Position numbers and translations under genes: made by a program. 15,813 nt of DNA from JAJQBJ01 sp964387095 (GTDB taxonomy: Bacteria; Bacillota; Clostridia; Oscillospirales; Oscillospiraceae): contig CAYLVH010000041.1 of the NCBI GenBank assembly GCA_964387095.1, positions 1-15,813 on the forward strand, written 5' to 3'. Shown here in pieces: positions 6,871-13,256 of this stretch (position 1 is its first letter; each line of letters begins with the position of its first letter). The notes beneath the pieces were generated by a model that saw nothing but the letters and a program-made list of their open reading frames with translations, made no database searches and was not told the DNA's origin.

Positions 6871-7675
6871 GATTATAATCAAAAACCAGCATCAGATCGA
6901 GATGCTGCGGAAGGCCGGTCGGCTGACTGCACAGGCTCGCGCTTATGCGGGTACGTTGGTTCGTCCCGGTATCACCACAAAGGAACTGGACGATGCCATC
7001 AACAAATTTATCAAGAAACACGGAGGTTATCCGTCCTTCTATCATCTGTACGGCTTCAAAGGGGCCGCCTGCATCTCCGTCAATGACGAGATTATCCATG
7101 GCGTGCCCGGCAAGTACAGGCTGAAGGAGGGGGACATCGTTTCGGTGGACGTGGGTGCCTGCCTGGGCGACTATCACCTGAATAAGGATAAGTGTGTCGA
7201 CCGGGGCGGGTTCCACGGCGACTGCTGCGCCACATTCGCCTGCGGGAAGATTTCAGAAGAGGCCCAGCGCTTGATCCAGGTCACAGAGGAATCCTTCTGG
7301 AACGGCATCAAGTATGCGAAGGCGGGCAATCACATTTCCGACATCTCCAGGGGTGTTCAGGAAGTAGTGGAAGCCGCAGGATACTCTGTGGTTCGAGAAT
7401 ACACTGGCCACGGTGTGGGCGAATCGGTGCATGAAGCGCCGGAGGTGCCCAACTATGTGGAACGCAGTCATGGGCGGGGCTCCCTTCTGGTGCCCGGCAT
7501 GGTGATTGCGGTGGAGCCTATGGTCAATGCCGGGACTGTACAGATCCGAAATAAGTATATGCCCGACGGCTGGTGCGTGCCGATGACCGCAGACGGAAAG
7601 CTGGCAGCACATTATGAAAATACCATTTTGATCACAAATGGCGAGCCGGAGATTCTGACCCGCTGTGAGGAATAA
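6863..7675 (+). CDS. map: Type I methionine aminopeptidase, with an insertion in the metal site loop
   Basis: Removes the initiator methionine from new proteins whose second residue is small. The 270 residues show the pita-bread fold landmarks: IHGVPG (H79), the metal ligands D96, D120, H183, E218 and E252 (in AVEP and HYENT), and the GHGVGESVHEAPEVPNY block. All five ligands are present, so the enzyme is probably active. It is about 20 residues longer than the Bacillus and E. coli enzymes. Most of this is an in-frame insertion of about 13 residues between the first two ligands: D96 and D120 are 24 apart, against 11 in E. coli. The segment after D120 reads CCATF rather than a small residue pair followed by Arg/Lys-Thr-Phe. 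The start overlaps the adk end by 8 bases. Confidence 0.96.
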   Translation: MSEIIIKNQHQIEMLRKAGRLTAQARAYAGTLVRPGITTKELDDAINKFIKKHGGYPSFYHLYGFKGAACISVNDEIIHGVPGKYRLKEGDIVSVDVGACLGDYHLNKDKCVDRGGFHGDCCATFACGKISEEAQRLIQVTEESFWNGIKYAKAGNHISDISRGVQEVVEAAGYSVVREYTGHGVGESVHEAPEVPNYVERSHGRGSLLVPGMVIAVEPMVNAGTVQIRNKYMPDGWCVPMTADGKLAAHYENTILITNGEPEILTRCEE

Positions 7676-7676
7676 G

Positions 7677-7952
7677 ATGGAGTTGGCCACAAACAATATC
7701 GTTCTCTCCATAGCCGGACACGACAAAGGGAAATTGTTCTATGTCTTAAAGACAGAGAGAGACTTCGTCTGGCTGGCGGACGGAAAGGAGAGAAAGCTGG
7801 ACGCACCGAAACGGAAACGGCGCAAGCACGTCCGTGGTGTAGGAACCAGCGCACATCCGGCAATCATTCGATTGCAGAGAGGCGAACCCGTGTGCGACAG
7901 AGACTTGCGTCGCGCATTGGCCGCCTTCCGCGATTCAATCCAAGGGAGGTAA
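7677..7952 (+). CDS. KOW-domain RNA-binding protein (L14e/L6e/L27e-like)
   Basis: A 91-residue basic protein with an N-terminal KOW-like unit (VLSIAGHDKGKLFYVLKTER, about residues 8-27), then VWLADGKERKLDAPKRKRRKH (about 30-50). This is the typical pattern of the small KOW proteins found between map and infA in Bacillus and Clostridia. A short C-terminal part with LRRALAAF looks helical. The family resembles archaeal/eukaryotic L14e; its role is unproven, and RNA or ribosome binding is inferred. I chose ATG 7677, with GAGG at 7667-7670 as ribosome binding site, rather than the in-frame GTG at 7665 inside map. Its stop lies within the infA ribosome binding region, suggesting coupled expression. 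Confidence 0.9.
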   Translation: MELATNNIVLSIAGHDKGKLFYVLKTERDFVWLADGKERKLDAPKRKRRKHVRGVGTSAHPAIIRLQRGEPVCDRDLRRALAAFRDSIQGR

Positions 7953-7957
7953 TCAAC

Positions 7958-8176
7958 TTGGCAAAGTCTGACATGATTGAAGTCGAGGGCGTCGTCAAGG
8001 AGGCCCTGCCCAATGCCACTTTCCTGGTGGACATTGGAAATGGCCATACGATCCAGGCCCATATTTCCGGAAAGCTCCGGATGAACTATATTCGTATCCT
8101 TCCGGGTGATAAGGTGACTGTGGAAATGTCCCCGTATGATATGAACCGCGGCCGGATCACCTGGAGAAGCAAGTAA
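7958..8176 (+). CDS. infA: Translation initiation factor IF-1, TTG start
   Basis: OB-fold factor that sits in the ribosomal A site during initiation and helps IF2 and IF3 select the initiator tRNA and start codon. The 72 residues are the exact usual length and align end to end with the family: AKSDMIEVEGVVKEALPNA at the start and RILPGDKVTVEMSPYDMNRG near the end. The start is TTG at 7958, with GGAGGT at 7945-7950 seven bases upstream. The only nearby in-frame ATG (7973) would delete the conserved AKSD and lie 22 bases from that site. It overlaps nothing, but starts 5 bases after the KOW gene stop. With infB, it is one of only two TTG starts in the window. Confidence 0.96.
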   Translation: MAKSDMIEVEGVVKEALPNATFLVDIGNGHTIQAHISGKLRMNYIRILPGDKVTVEMSPYDMNRGRITWRSK

Positions 8177-8285
8177 GTACACTGAAGCTCCGAGAGAGGA
8201 GAACCAAGTGTGCGGCTCACCGGCCCGGGACCGGGACCGGTAGTTTGACAAGAAACCACACGAGTTTCAAACAGGAGGTACAACG
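8177..8285 (+). other. Spacer between infA and rpmJ with GC-rich hairpin
   Basis: A 109-base gap in an otherwise tight operon. It holds a GC-rich imperfect hairpin at 8219-8241 (ACCGG paired with CCGGT, then CCC with GGG after a bulged A). A GTTTGA/TCAAAC inverted repeat (8243-8248 and 8267-8272) follows, just before the ACAGGAGGT ribosome binding site of rpmJ. A TTGACA hexamer at 8245-8250 has no matching -10 box. The segment 8251-8267 (AGAAACCACACGAGTTT) recurs, minus two bases, in the leader of infB at 14234-14248. Its function is unknown. Confidence 0.55.
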
Positions 8286-8399
8286 ATGAAAGTAAGACCG
8301 TCCGTTAAGCCCATGTGCGAAAAGTGCAAAGTCATTAAGCGCAAGGGTAAAGTTATGGTAATTTGCGAAAATCCCAAGCATAAGCAGAGACAGGGTTAA
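8286..8399 (+). CDS. rpmJ: 50S ribosomal protein L36, zinc form
   Basis: Smallest large-subunit protein, a zinc ribbon stabilising 23S rRNA. The 37 residues are the standard length and begin MKVRPSVKPMCEKCK. The zinc ligands C11, C14, C27 and H32 are all present, so this is the zinc-dependent (C+) form. ATG 8286 follows ACAGGAGGT. The stop is almost fused to the AAGGAGGTG site of rpsM. The position infA-rpmJ-rpsM is standard for Firmicutes. Confidence 0.97.
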   Translation: MKVRPSVKPMCEKCKVIKRKGKVMVICENPKHKQRQG

Positions 8400-8414
8400 G
8401 GAGGTGTATTGATT

Positions 8415-8783
8415 ATGGCACGTATTGCTGGTGTTGATCTGCCGAAGGATAAGCGCGTCGAGATTGGCTTGACTTATATTTACGGCATTGGCAGAAAGTC
8501 TGCTAACGATATTCTCGCGAAGACCGGGATCAATCCCGATACCCGCGTGAGAGACCTGACAGAAGAGGAAGAGTCCGCACTGCGCGATTGCATCGACCGC
8601 GATTACATCGTGGAAGGCGATCTGCGTCGTAACGTTGCCCTGGACATCAAGCGCCTCATCGAGATTGGCTGCTATCGCGGCAGCCGTCATCGTAAGAGCC
8701 TGCCCGTCCGTGGCCAGCGTTCTAAGACCAATGCGAGAACCCGCAAAGGCCCCAAGAAGACCATTGCTAACAAGAAGAAGTAA
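8415..8783 (+). CDS. rpsM: 30S ribosomal protein S13
   Basis: Small-subunit head protein forming bridges to L5 and contacting P-site tRNA. The 122 residues include the N-terminal helix-two-turn-helix part (MARIAGVDLPKDKRVEIGLTYIYGIG) and the basic C-terminal tail with the signature RHRKSLPVRGQRSKTNARTRKG. The start is ATG 8415, eight bases after AAGGAGGTG; the in-frame TTG at 8409 is too close to that site and is rejected. First gene of the alpha part of the cluster. Confidence 0.98.
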   Translation: MARIAGVDLPKDKRVEIGLTYIYGIGRKSANDILAKTGINPDTRVRDLTEEEESALRDCIDRDYIVEGDLRRNVALDIKRLIEIGCYRGSRHRKSLPVRGQRSKTNARTRKGPKKTIANKKK

Positions 8784-8796
8784 GGAGGGATATTGA

Positions 8797-9198
8797 ATGG
8801 CTAAACAGAATAACAAGAAGGTCGCGACCAAGAAGCGCCGCGATCGTAAGGTAGTTGAGAAGGGCGCCGTGCATATCCGCTCCTCCTTCAACAACACCAT
8901 GGTGACCGTCACTGACCTGCAGGGCAACGCCCTGTCCTGGGCCTCCTCTGGTGAGATGGGCTTCCGTGGTTCCAGAAAGTCCACCCCCTTCGCGGCCCAG
9001 ACCGCGGCGGAGACTGCGGCAAAGGCTGCTATGGAGTATGGCCTGAAGACCGTGGAAGTTTATGTTAAGGGACCCGGCGCCGGCCGTGAGGCCGCTATTC
9101 GCGCCCTGCAGGCTGTCGGCCTGGAAGTCACCCTGATCAAGGACGTGACTCCGATCCCCCACAATGGTTGCCGTCCTCCTAAGAGAAGACGTGTCTGA
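8797..9198 (+). CDS. rpsK: 30S ribosomal protein S11
   Basis: Platform protein of the small subunit near the E site and the Shine-Dalgarno/anti-Shine-Dalgarno helix. The 133 residues begin with a basic arm (to about residue 22) and then show GAVHIRSSFNNTMVTVTDLQG, SSGEMGFRGSRKSTPFAAQ and the C-terminal signature block ending VTPIPHNGCRPPKRRRV. ATG 8797 follows AAGGAGGGA. It lies between rpsM and rpsD as usual. Confidence 0.98.
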   Translation: MAKQNNKKVATKKRRDRKVVEKGAVHIRSSFNNTMVTVTDLQGNALSWASSGEMGFRGSRKSTPFAAQTAAETAAKAAMEYGLKTVEVYVKGPGAGREAAIRALQAVGLEVTLIKDVTPIPHNGCRPPKRRRV

Positions 9199-9221
9199 TC
9201 GAGAAAAGGAGGAAATGTATT

Positions 9222-9824
9222 ATGGCTAAGAATATGCAGCCCATCGCTAAGCGCTGCAAGGCGCTGAATCTGTCTCCTGCAACCATGGGTTATAGCAAGA
9301 AGGAGACCAAACGCAACCCCAAGGGCCAGATGAGAAGAAAGCAGTCTGAGTATGCTCAGCAGCTGAACGAGAAGCAGAAGGTCAAGTTTGTCTATGGCAT
9401 GCTGGAGAAGCAGTTCCACTCTTATTATGAGAAGGCCACCCGTATGCCCGGCAAGACCGGCGACAATCTGCTGATCCTGTGCGAGCGCCGCCTGGACAAC
9501 GTTGTCTATCACCTGGGCTTTGCCAGCACCCGCCGTCAGGCCCGTCAGCTGGTCAACCATGGCCATTTCACCGTGGATGGCAAGAAGGTAAACATTCCTT
9601 CCTACCAGGTGAAGCCCGGCCAGGTCATCGCTGTCGCGGAGAAGAGCCGCTCCTCCGCTATCTTTAAGCGCCTGGTGGGCGAGGATGCTCCTGTTGTCAC
9701 CGCTCCCGCATGGATGGAGCGCGACAAGAATGAGCTGAAGGGCACCATCCTGCAGATGCCCACTCGTGCTGACGTGGACTTCCCCGTGGAGGAGCACCTT
9801 ATCGTCGAGCTGTATTCTAAGTAA
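9222..9824 (+). CDS. rpsD: 30S ribosomal protein S4
   Basis: Primary assembly protein binding the 16S five-way junction; in E. coli it represses the alpha operon, and in Bacillus its own gene. The 200 residues are the usual length. The S4 RNA-binding domain covers about residues 87-150, with RRLDNVVYHLGFASTRRQARQ and VNHGHFTVDGKKVNIPSY. The N-terminal zinc-finger cysteines of some S4 proteins are absent: only one Cys (C12) occurs near the start, so this is the zinc-free form. ATG 9222 follows AAAAGGAGG. In B. subtilis rpsD lies elsewhere, so its place here before rpoA is the clostridial order. Confidence 0.97.
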   Translation: MAKNMQPIAKRCKALNLSPATMGYSKKETKRNPKGQMRRKQSEYAQQLNEKQKVKFVYGMLEKQFHSYYEKATRMPGKTGDNLLILCERRLDNVVYHLGFASTRRQARQLVNHGHFTVDGKKVNIPSYQVKPGQVIAVAEKSRSSAIFKRLVGEDAPVVTAPAWMERDKNELKGTILQMPTRADVDFPVEEHLIVELYSK

Positions 9825-9862
9825 TATCCACCCCCCGTTTATTTGGTGAGCTGAAATACAAT

Positions 9863-9885
9863 GGGACGGGGAAATCCCCCATCCC
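9863..9885 (+). promoter_or_regulatory. Hairpin in the rpsD-rpoA spacer
   Basis: The 85-base gap between rpsD and rpoA holds a compact hairpin: GGGA, C, GGGG, loop AAATC, CCCC, A, TCCC. This is eight pairs with one C/A mismatch. It lies about 10 bases before the GAGGAGGG ribosome binding site of rpoA and has no downstream U-run, so it is more likely a processing, stability or translational control element than a terminator. A TACAAT hexamer just upstream (9857-9862) has no good -35 box. Confidence 0.5.
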
Positions 9886-9909
9886 TGCGACGAGGAGGGT
9901 CGAATCTGA

Positions 9910-10857
9910 ATGGTTGAAATCGAAAAGCCCCGCATTGAATGCGTGGAAAACCCCGGCGATGGCTCCTATGGCAAGTATGTCGTAGAGCCTCTGGAGCGCG
10001 GCTATGGTATTACGCTGGGCAACGCCCTGCGCCGTATCCTGCTGTCCTCCTTGCCCGGCACCGCAGTCACCAGCATTAAGATCACTGGTGTTCAGCATGA
10101 ATTCACTACCATCCCTGGTGTGAAGGAGGACGTCACTGAGATCGTCCTGAACATCAAGCGCATCATTGCAAAGCTGTATTGCCAGGGCACAAAGACTGTC
10201 TATGTTGAAGCATCCGGTGAGTGCAAAGTGACTGCTGGCGACATCAAGACAGATGGCGATGTGGAAATCGTCAACAAAGACCTGCATATTGCAACCCTGG
10301 GTCCTGACGCGTCCCTGAACATGGAGCTGACTCTGGGCCATGGCCGCGGTTATGTCCCCGCCGACCGCAATAAGTCTGCGCAGACCATCATTGGCGTGAT
10401 CCCCGTGGACTCCATTTACAGCCCTGTCAGCAAGGTCAACTATACGGTGGAGCCCACCCGCGTGGGCAGCATGACCGACTATGATAAGCTGACCCTGGAG
10501 GTGTGGACCGACTCCACCATCTCCGCCCGGGACGCTGTCTCCCTGGGCGCCAAGATCCTGTGCGATCACTTCACGCTATTCACCGATCTGTCTGAGACCG
10601 TGGGCAGCCGCTCCACCGTGGTGGAGAAGCCCAACGATGGCAAGGACAAGATGTTGGAGCTGACCATTGAGGAACTGGATCTGTCCGTGCGTTCCTTTAA
10701 CTGCCTGAAGCGGGCCAACATCAATACCGTGGAGGATCTGATCTCCAAGACCGAGGATGAGATGATGAAGGTGCGTAACCTGGGCCGTAAGTCCCTGGAA
10801 GAAGTCATCAACAAGCTGGCGTCCCTGGGCCTGTCCCTGGCCAGCGAGGAGTCCTGA
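9910..10857 (+). CDS. rpoA: DNA-directed RNA polymerase subunit alpha
   Basis: The alpha dimer nucleates RNA polymerase assembly, and its C-terminal domain binds UP elements and activators. It has 315 residues, the usual length. The N-terminal domain is clear from EPLERGYGITLGNALRRILL and later HGRGYVPADRNK. The C-terminal domain runs from about residue 248 to the end. The DNA-binding residues of the E. coli 265 determinant are all conserved, shifted by four: R261, N264, C265, G292, K294 and S295. The start is ATG 9910 after GAGGAGGG. It is flanked by two structured spacers (85 and 148 bases), which may set its level apart from the ribosomal genes. Confidence 0.98.
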   Translation: MVEIEKPRIECVENPGDGSYGKYVVEPLERGYGITLGNALRRILLSSLPGTAVTSIKITGVQHEFTTIPGVKEDVTEIVLNIKRIIAKLYCQGTKTVYVEASGECKVTAGDIKTDGDVEIVNKDLHIATLGPDASLNMELTLGHGRGYVPADRNKSAQTIIGVIPVDSIYSPVSKVNYTVEPTRVGSMTDYDKLTLEVWTDSTISARDAVSLGAKILCDHFTLFTDLSETVGSRSTVVEKPNDGKDKMLELTIEELDLSVRSFNCLKRANINTVEDLISKTEDEMMKVRNLGRKSLEEVINKLASLGLSLASEES

Positions 10858-11005
10858 CCCGTCCAACCAACTATGACGTGCCCCTTTGGGGCACAGCCCG
10901 GGGCGTATCCCCCGGGGTCCCCGTCTACCGGGTGGAGAGTCCGGCCGGGGAATCAATGGGAGCTTTCCACAGGAAAGCCCTTGTGTAATAAAGGAGGAAA
11001 ATAAA
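10858..11005 (+). other. Spacer between rpoA and rplQ with serial hairpins
   Basis: A 148-base gap without a plausible gene. It contains at least three clean hairpins: GTGCCCC/GGGGCAC with loop TTT (10878-10894), CCCGGGG/CCCCGGG with a 6-base loop (10897-10916) and GCTTTCC/GGAAAGC with loop ACA (10962-10978). CCCCG (10919-10923) can also pair with CGGGG (10946-10950). None is followed by a U-run. The last hairpin ends 12 bases before the AAGGAGG site of rplQ. This could be an RNA processing or attenuation region; no promoter was recognised. Confidence 0.55.
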
Positions 11006-11353
11006 ATGCCTAATCTTCATCACCGAAAGCTGGGCAAGCCTACCGATCAGCGTAAGGCTATGCTCCGTGCAATGACCACTTATTTGCTGGAAGCCGGCCA
11101 GATCAAGACCACTTATGCCCGCGCCAAGGAAGTCGCCCCCATCGCGGAGAAGATGATCACTCTGGCTAAGAAGAACAACCTGGCTGCTTACCGTCAGGCG
11201 CTGGCCTTCATTACCAAGGAGGATGTGGCTAAGAAGCTGTTCGACGAGATCGGCCCCAAGTACGCTGACCGTAACGGCGGCTATACTCGTGTTGTCCGGA
11301 TCGGCCCCCGTCGTGGCGACGCTGCTGAAATGGCAATCATCCAGCTGGTGTAA
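11006..11353 (+). CDS. rplQ: 50S ribosomal protein L17
   Basis: Large-subunit protein near the exit tunnel. The 115 residues start MPNLHHRKLGKPTDQRKAML, the L17 signature in which the HRKLG-rxxxhR pattern is slightly changed, and end with GGYTRVVRIGPRRGDAAEMAIIQLV, the typical C-terminus. An in-frame TTG at 10886 would add 40 residues of spacer sequence and is rejected; ATG 11006 follows AAGGAGGAAA. It is the last gene of the ribosomal supercluster, and a strong terminator follows 23 bases later. Confidence 0.98.
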   Translation: MPNLHHRKLGKPTDQRKAMLRAMTTYLLEAGQIKTTYARAKEVAPIAEKMITLAKKNNLAAYRQALAFITKEDVAKKLFDEIGPKYADRNGGYTRVVRIGPRRGDAAEMAIIQLV

Positions 11354-11376
11354 TATTCAAGGTTTTGACTGTATGT

Positions 11377-11411
11377 AAGATCCTGCCCTCTGCCGGGGGC
11401 AGGATCTTTTT
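11377..11411 (+). terminator. Intrinsic terminator of the ribosomal protein cluster
   Basis: A 12-bp perfect stem, AAGATCCTGCCC paired with GGGCAGGATCTT, has an 8-base loop and is followed by TTTTT (11407-11411, its first two T's being part of the stem). It starts 23 bases after the rplQ stop. This is a textbook Rho-independent terminator and marks the end of the upstream transcription unit. Confidence 0.95.
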
Positions 11412-11448
11412 CGGCCTGAAGGGAGTAAAAATCCAAAAAAACCAGAAA

Positions 11449-11486
11449 GAACCGGCGTAAAGCCGGTTTAAAACCCTGAAAAGGGT
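11449..11486 (+). repeat. Two small hairpins between terminator and promoter
   Basis: AACCGGC/GCCGGTT with loop GTAAA (11450-11468) is followed by ACCC/GGGT with loop TGAAAA (11473-11486). Both precede the -35 box of the next unit. The first is followed by TTAAAA and could act as a weak backup terminator; no function is certain. Confidence 0.45.
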
Positions 11487-11487
11487 C

Positions 11488-11515
11488 TTGCAAATGTGAA
11501 ATAATGTGGTATAAT
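11488..11515 (+). promoter_or_regulatory. Extended -10 promoter for rimP-nusA operon
   Basis: TTGCAA (11488-11493) and TATAAT (11510-11515) are 16 bases apart. The -10 box is a perfect consensus and is preceded by TGG, giving an extended -10 element (TGnTATAAT). Transcription would start near 11522. The A/T-rich tract upstream (11427-11448) could serve as an UP element. It lies directly after the rplQ terminator and is the only convincing housekeeping promoter seen in the window. Confidence 0.88.
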
Positions 11516-11526
11516 AAGGAACGTAT

Positions 11527-11572
11527 AGTAAGTGTTGGCTAGAGTAGGGTTTGCGCCCTGCTCTTTCTTATT
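11527..11572 (+). promoter_or_regulatory. Structured rimP-nusA leader, candidate transcription attenuator
   Basis: Within the roughly 90-base leader, AGAGTAGGG pairs with CCCTGCTCT (11541-11549 and 11556-11564, one U-G pair, loop TTTGCG) and is followed by TTCTTATT. An outer pairing, AGTAAG with CTTATT (11527-11532 and 11567-11572), can enclose it. A stable stem followed by an interrupted U-run is what a weak, NusA-stimulated terminator looks like. In Bacillus subtilis, NusA is reported to control its own operon by leader attenuation; that the same happens here is an inference from position and shape. Confidence 0.6.
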
Positions 11573-11612
11573 GGCAAAATTGGAAAATCGTATTCTGTGA
11601 AAAGGAGCAGGT

Positions 11613-12068
11613 ATGAAGAAGGTAACAGAGCTTGCGGCAGAGCTGGCAAAGCCCTTTGTTGAGGCGGCGGGCTGCACCCTGTGGGATGTGGAATACGTCC
11701 GGGAGGCCGGAACTTGGTTCCTGCGGGTGTATATTGACCATCCTGGCGGCGTAAATATTGAACAGTGCAAGGCGGTGAGCCGTCCCCTCAGCGATGCCCT
11801 GGATGAGGCGGACCCCATCCAGGGGAGCTATACCCTGGAGGTTTCCTCCCCGGGCGCGGACAGGGCCCTGAAGAAGCCGGAGCATTTTGCCCAATTTATG
11901 GGGGAAGAGGTGGAGATCAAACTCTACCGCCCCAGGGATGGCGCGAAGGTGTTTCATGGCCCGTTGACAGGCTATGAAAACGGGGATGTGACCATCACCG
12001 TGGGAGGAGAGGAACGGACCTTCCAGAAGAAAGAAATCGCGCTTACCCGTCTTTATATTACGTTTTGA
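11613..12068 (+). CDS. rimP: Ribosome maturation factor RimP
   Basis: Assists 30S assembly (the 5' and central/head domains). The 151 residues show the N-terminal alpha/beta domain (WDVEYVREAGTWFLRVYIDH, about residues 24-43), the strongly conserved hinge motif LEVSSPGADRALKKPEHF (about 75-92) and the C-terminal SH3-like domain. ATG 11613 follows AGGAG at 11603-11607. First gene of the operon behind the promoter at 11488-11515; nusA starts 20 bases after its stop. This is the usual rimP-nusA linkage. Confidence 0.97.
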   Translation: MKKVTELAAELAKPFVEAAGCTLWDVEYVREAGTWFLRVYIDHPGGVNIEQCKAVSRPLSDALDEADPIQGSYTLEVSSPGADRALKKPEHFAQFMGEEVEIKLYRPRDGAKVFHGPLTGYENGDVTITVGGEERTFQKKEIALTRLYITF

Positions 12069-12088
12069 AGCATAAGGAGAGATGCAGA

Positions 12089-13240
12089 ATGGCAACCAGA
12101 AAAAAGAAAAATGCCAAGGCCGAAGAGGATTGGGGCAAAGAATTCTTCGCGGCCCTGGATCAAATTGAGGAAGAGAAGGGGATAAAGAAGGAATATATGC
12201 TGGAGAAGATCACCCAGGCTCTGATTTCCGCCTACAAGCGGGATCACGAGGGCGTGGGGGAGAACCTGGTGGTCCAGTGCAACGAGGAGACCGCCACCAT
12301 CCGCATGATTTTACGCCGGGACGTGGTAGAGGTTGTTGACAACCCCAACACGGAGATCGCCTATGAGGAGGCCCGCAAGGTGCTGCCCCAGGTGCAGATT
12401 GGGGATGTGGTCTCCACGGAGATCAAGCCCCGCAACTTTGGCCGCATCGCCGCCCAGACAGCCCGTCAGGTCATCATCCAGGGGATCCGGGAGGCGGAGC
12501 GGGGGATGATCTACGATGAGTTCACCTCCAAGAACCAGGAGATCCTGACCGGCGTTGTCAACCGCATTGATCCCGAGACCGGCGCCATGATCCTGCGCAT
12601 TGGCTCTGGCAGTGAGACCACCGAGGCTTATCTGGCCCCCAGCGAGCAGGTCCCCGGGGAGACCTACCAGATGGGGGATCGCCTCAAGGTGTATGTGGTT
12701 GACGTCCGCAAGACCAGCCGCGGTCCCCAGATTCTGATTTCCCGCACACATTACGGCCTGATCAAGCGGCTGTTTGAGATGGAGGTGCCGGAGATTTTCA
12801 ACGGGGAAGTGGAGGTGAAGTCCATCGCCCGTGAGGCGGGCAGCCGCACCAAGATGGCGGTGGCCTCCAATGATCCCGCGGTGGATCCCATTGGTGCCTG
12901 CGTGGGGAACCGGGGAGCCAGGGTTTCCGCCATCGTCAAGGAATTGCGGGGCGAAAAGGTGGACATCATCAAGTACAGCGATTTGCCCGAGGAGTTCATC
13001 GCCGCCGCGCTGGCTCCCGCAACCGTCATCAGTGTCACCGTGCTCACCGAGGGTAAGACCTGCCGTGTGGTGGTCCCCGATGACCAGCTTTCCCTGGCCA
13101 TCGGCAAGGAGGGCCAGAATGCGCGGCTGGCAGCCAAGCTGACTGGATATAAGATCGATATCAAGCCCGAATCTGCTGCGGATGAGCCAGAGGATCTGGA
13201 GGAAGAGGATCTGTTGGCGGATGAGGCGCCTGAGGAATAA
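12089..13240 (+). CDS. nusA: Transcription elongation/termination factor NusA
   Basis: Binds RNA polymerase near the RNA exit channel and promotes pausing, intrinsic termination and antitermination. The 383 residues show the N-terminal polymerase-binding domain (1 to about 150, beginning after a lysine-rich start), an S1 domain (about 152-222, starting near EILTGVVNRID) and two KH domains with GNRG at 273-276 and GKEG at 339-342. The protein ends in an acidic tail (residues 365-383) without the two acidic repeats of E. coli, as is normal for Firmicutes. The start is ATG 12089 with AGGAG at 12075-12079; an in-frame TTG at 12065 lacks support. It sits between rimP and rnpM. Confidence 0.98.
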   Translation: MATRKKKNAKAEEDWGKEFFAALDQIEEEKGIKKEYMLEKITQALISAYKRDHEGVGENLVVQCNEETATIRMILRRDVVEVVDNPNTEIAYEEARKVLPQVQIGDVVSTEIKPRNFGRIAAQTARQVIIQGIREAERGMIYDEFTSKNQEILTGVVNRIDPETGAMILRIGSGSETTEAYLAPSEQVPGETYQMGDRLKVYVVDVRKTSRGPQILISRTHYGLIKRLFEMEVPEIFNGEVEVKSIAREAGSRTKMAVASNDPAVDPIGACVGNRGARVSAIVKELRGEKVDIIKYSDLPEEFIAAALAPATVISVTVLTEGKTCRVVVPDDQLSLAIGKEGQNARLAAKLTGYKIDIKPESAADEPEDLEEEDLLADEAPEE

Positions 13241-13256
13241 GACGAGGAGTTGCTCC

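Noticed and set aside
8245..8250. TTGACA hexamer upstream of rpmJ as a -35 box
   Set aside because: No -10-like hexamer lies 16-18 bases downstream; the position falls in CAAACA-type sequence before the ribosome binding site.
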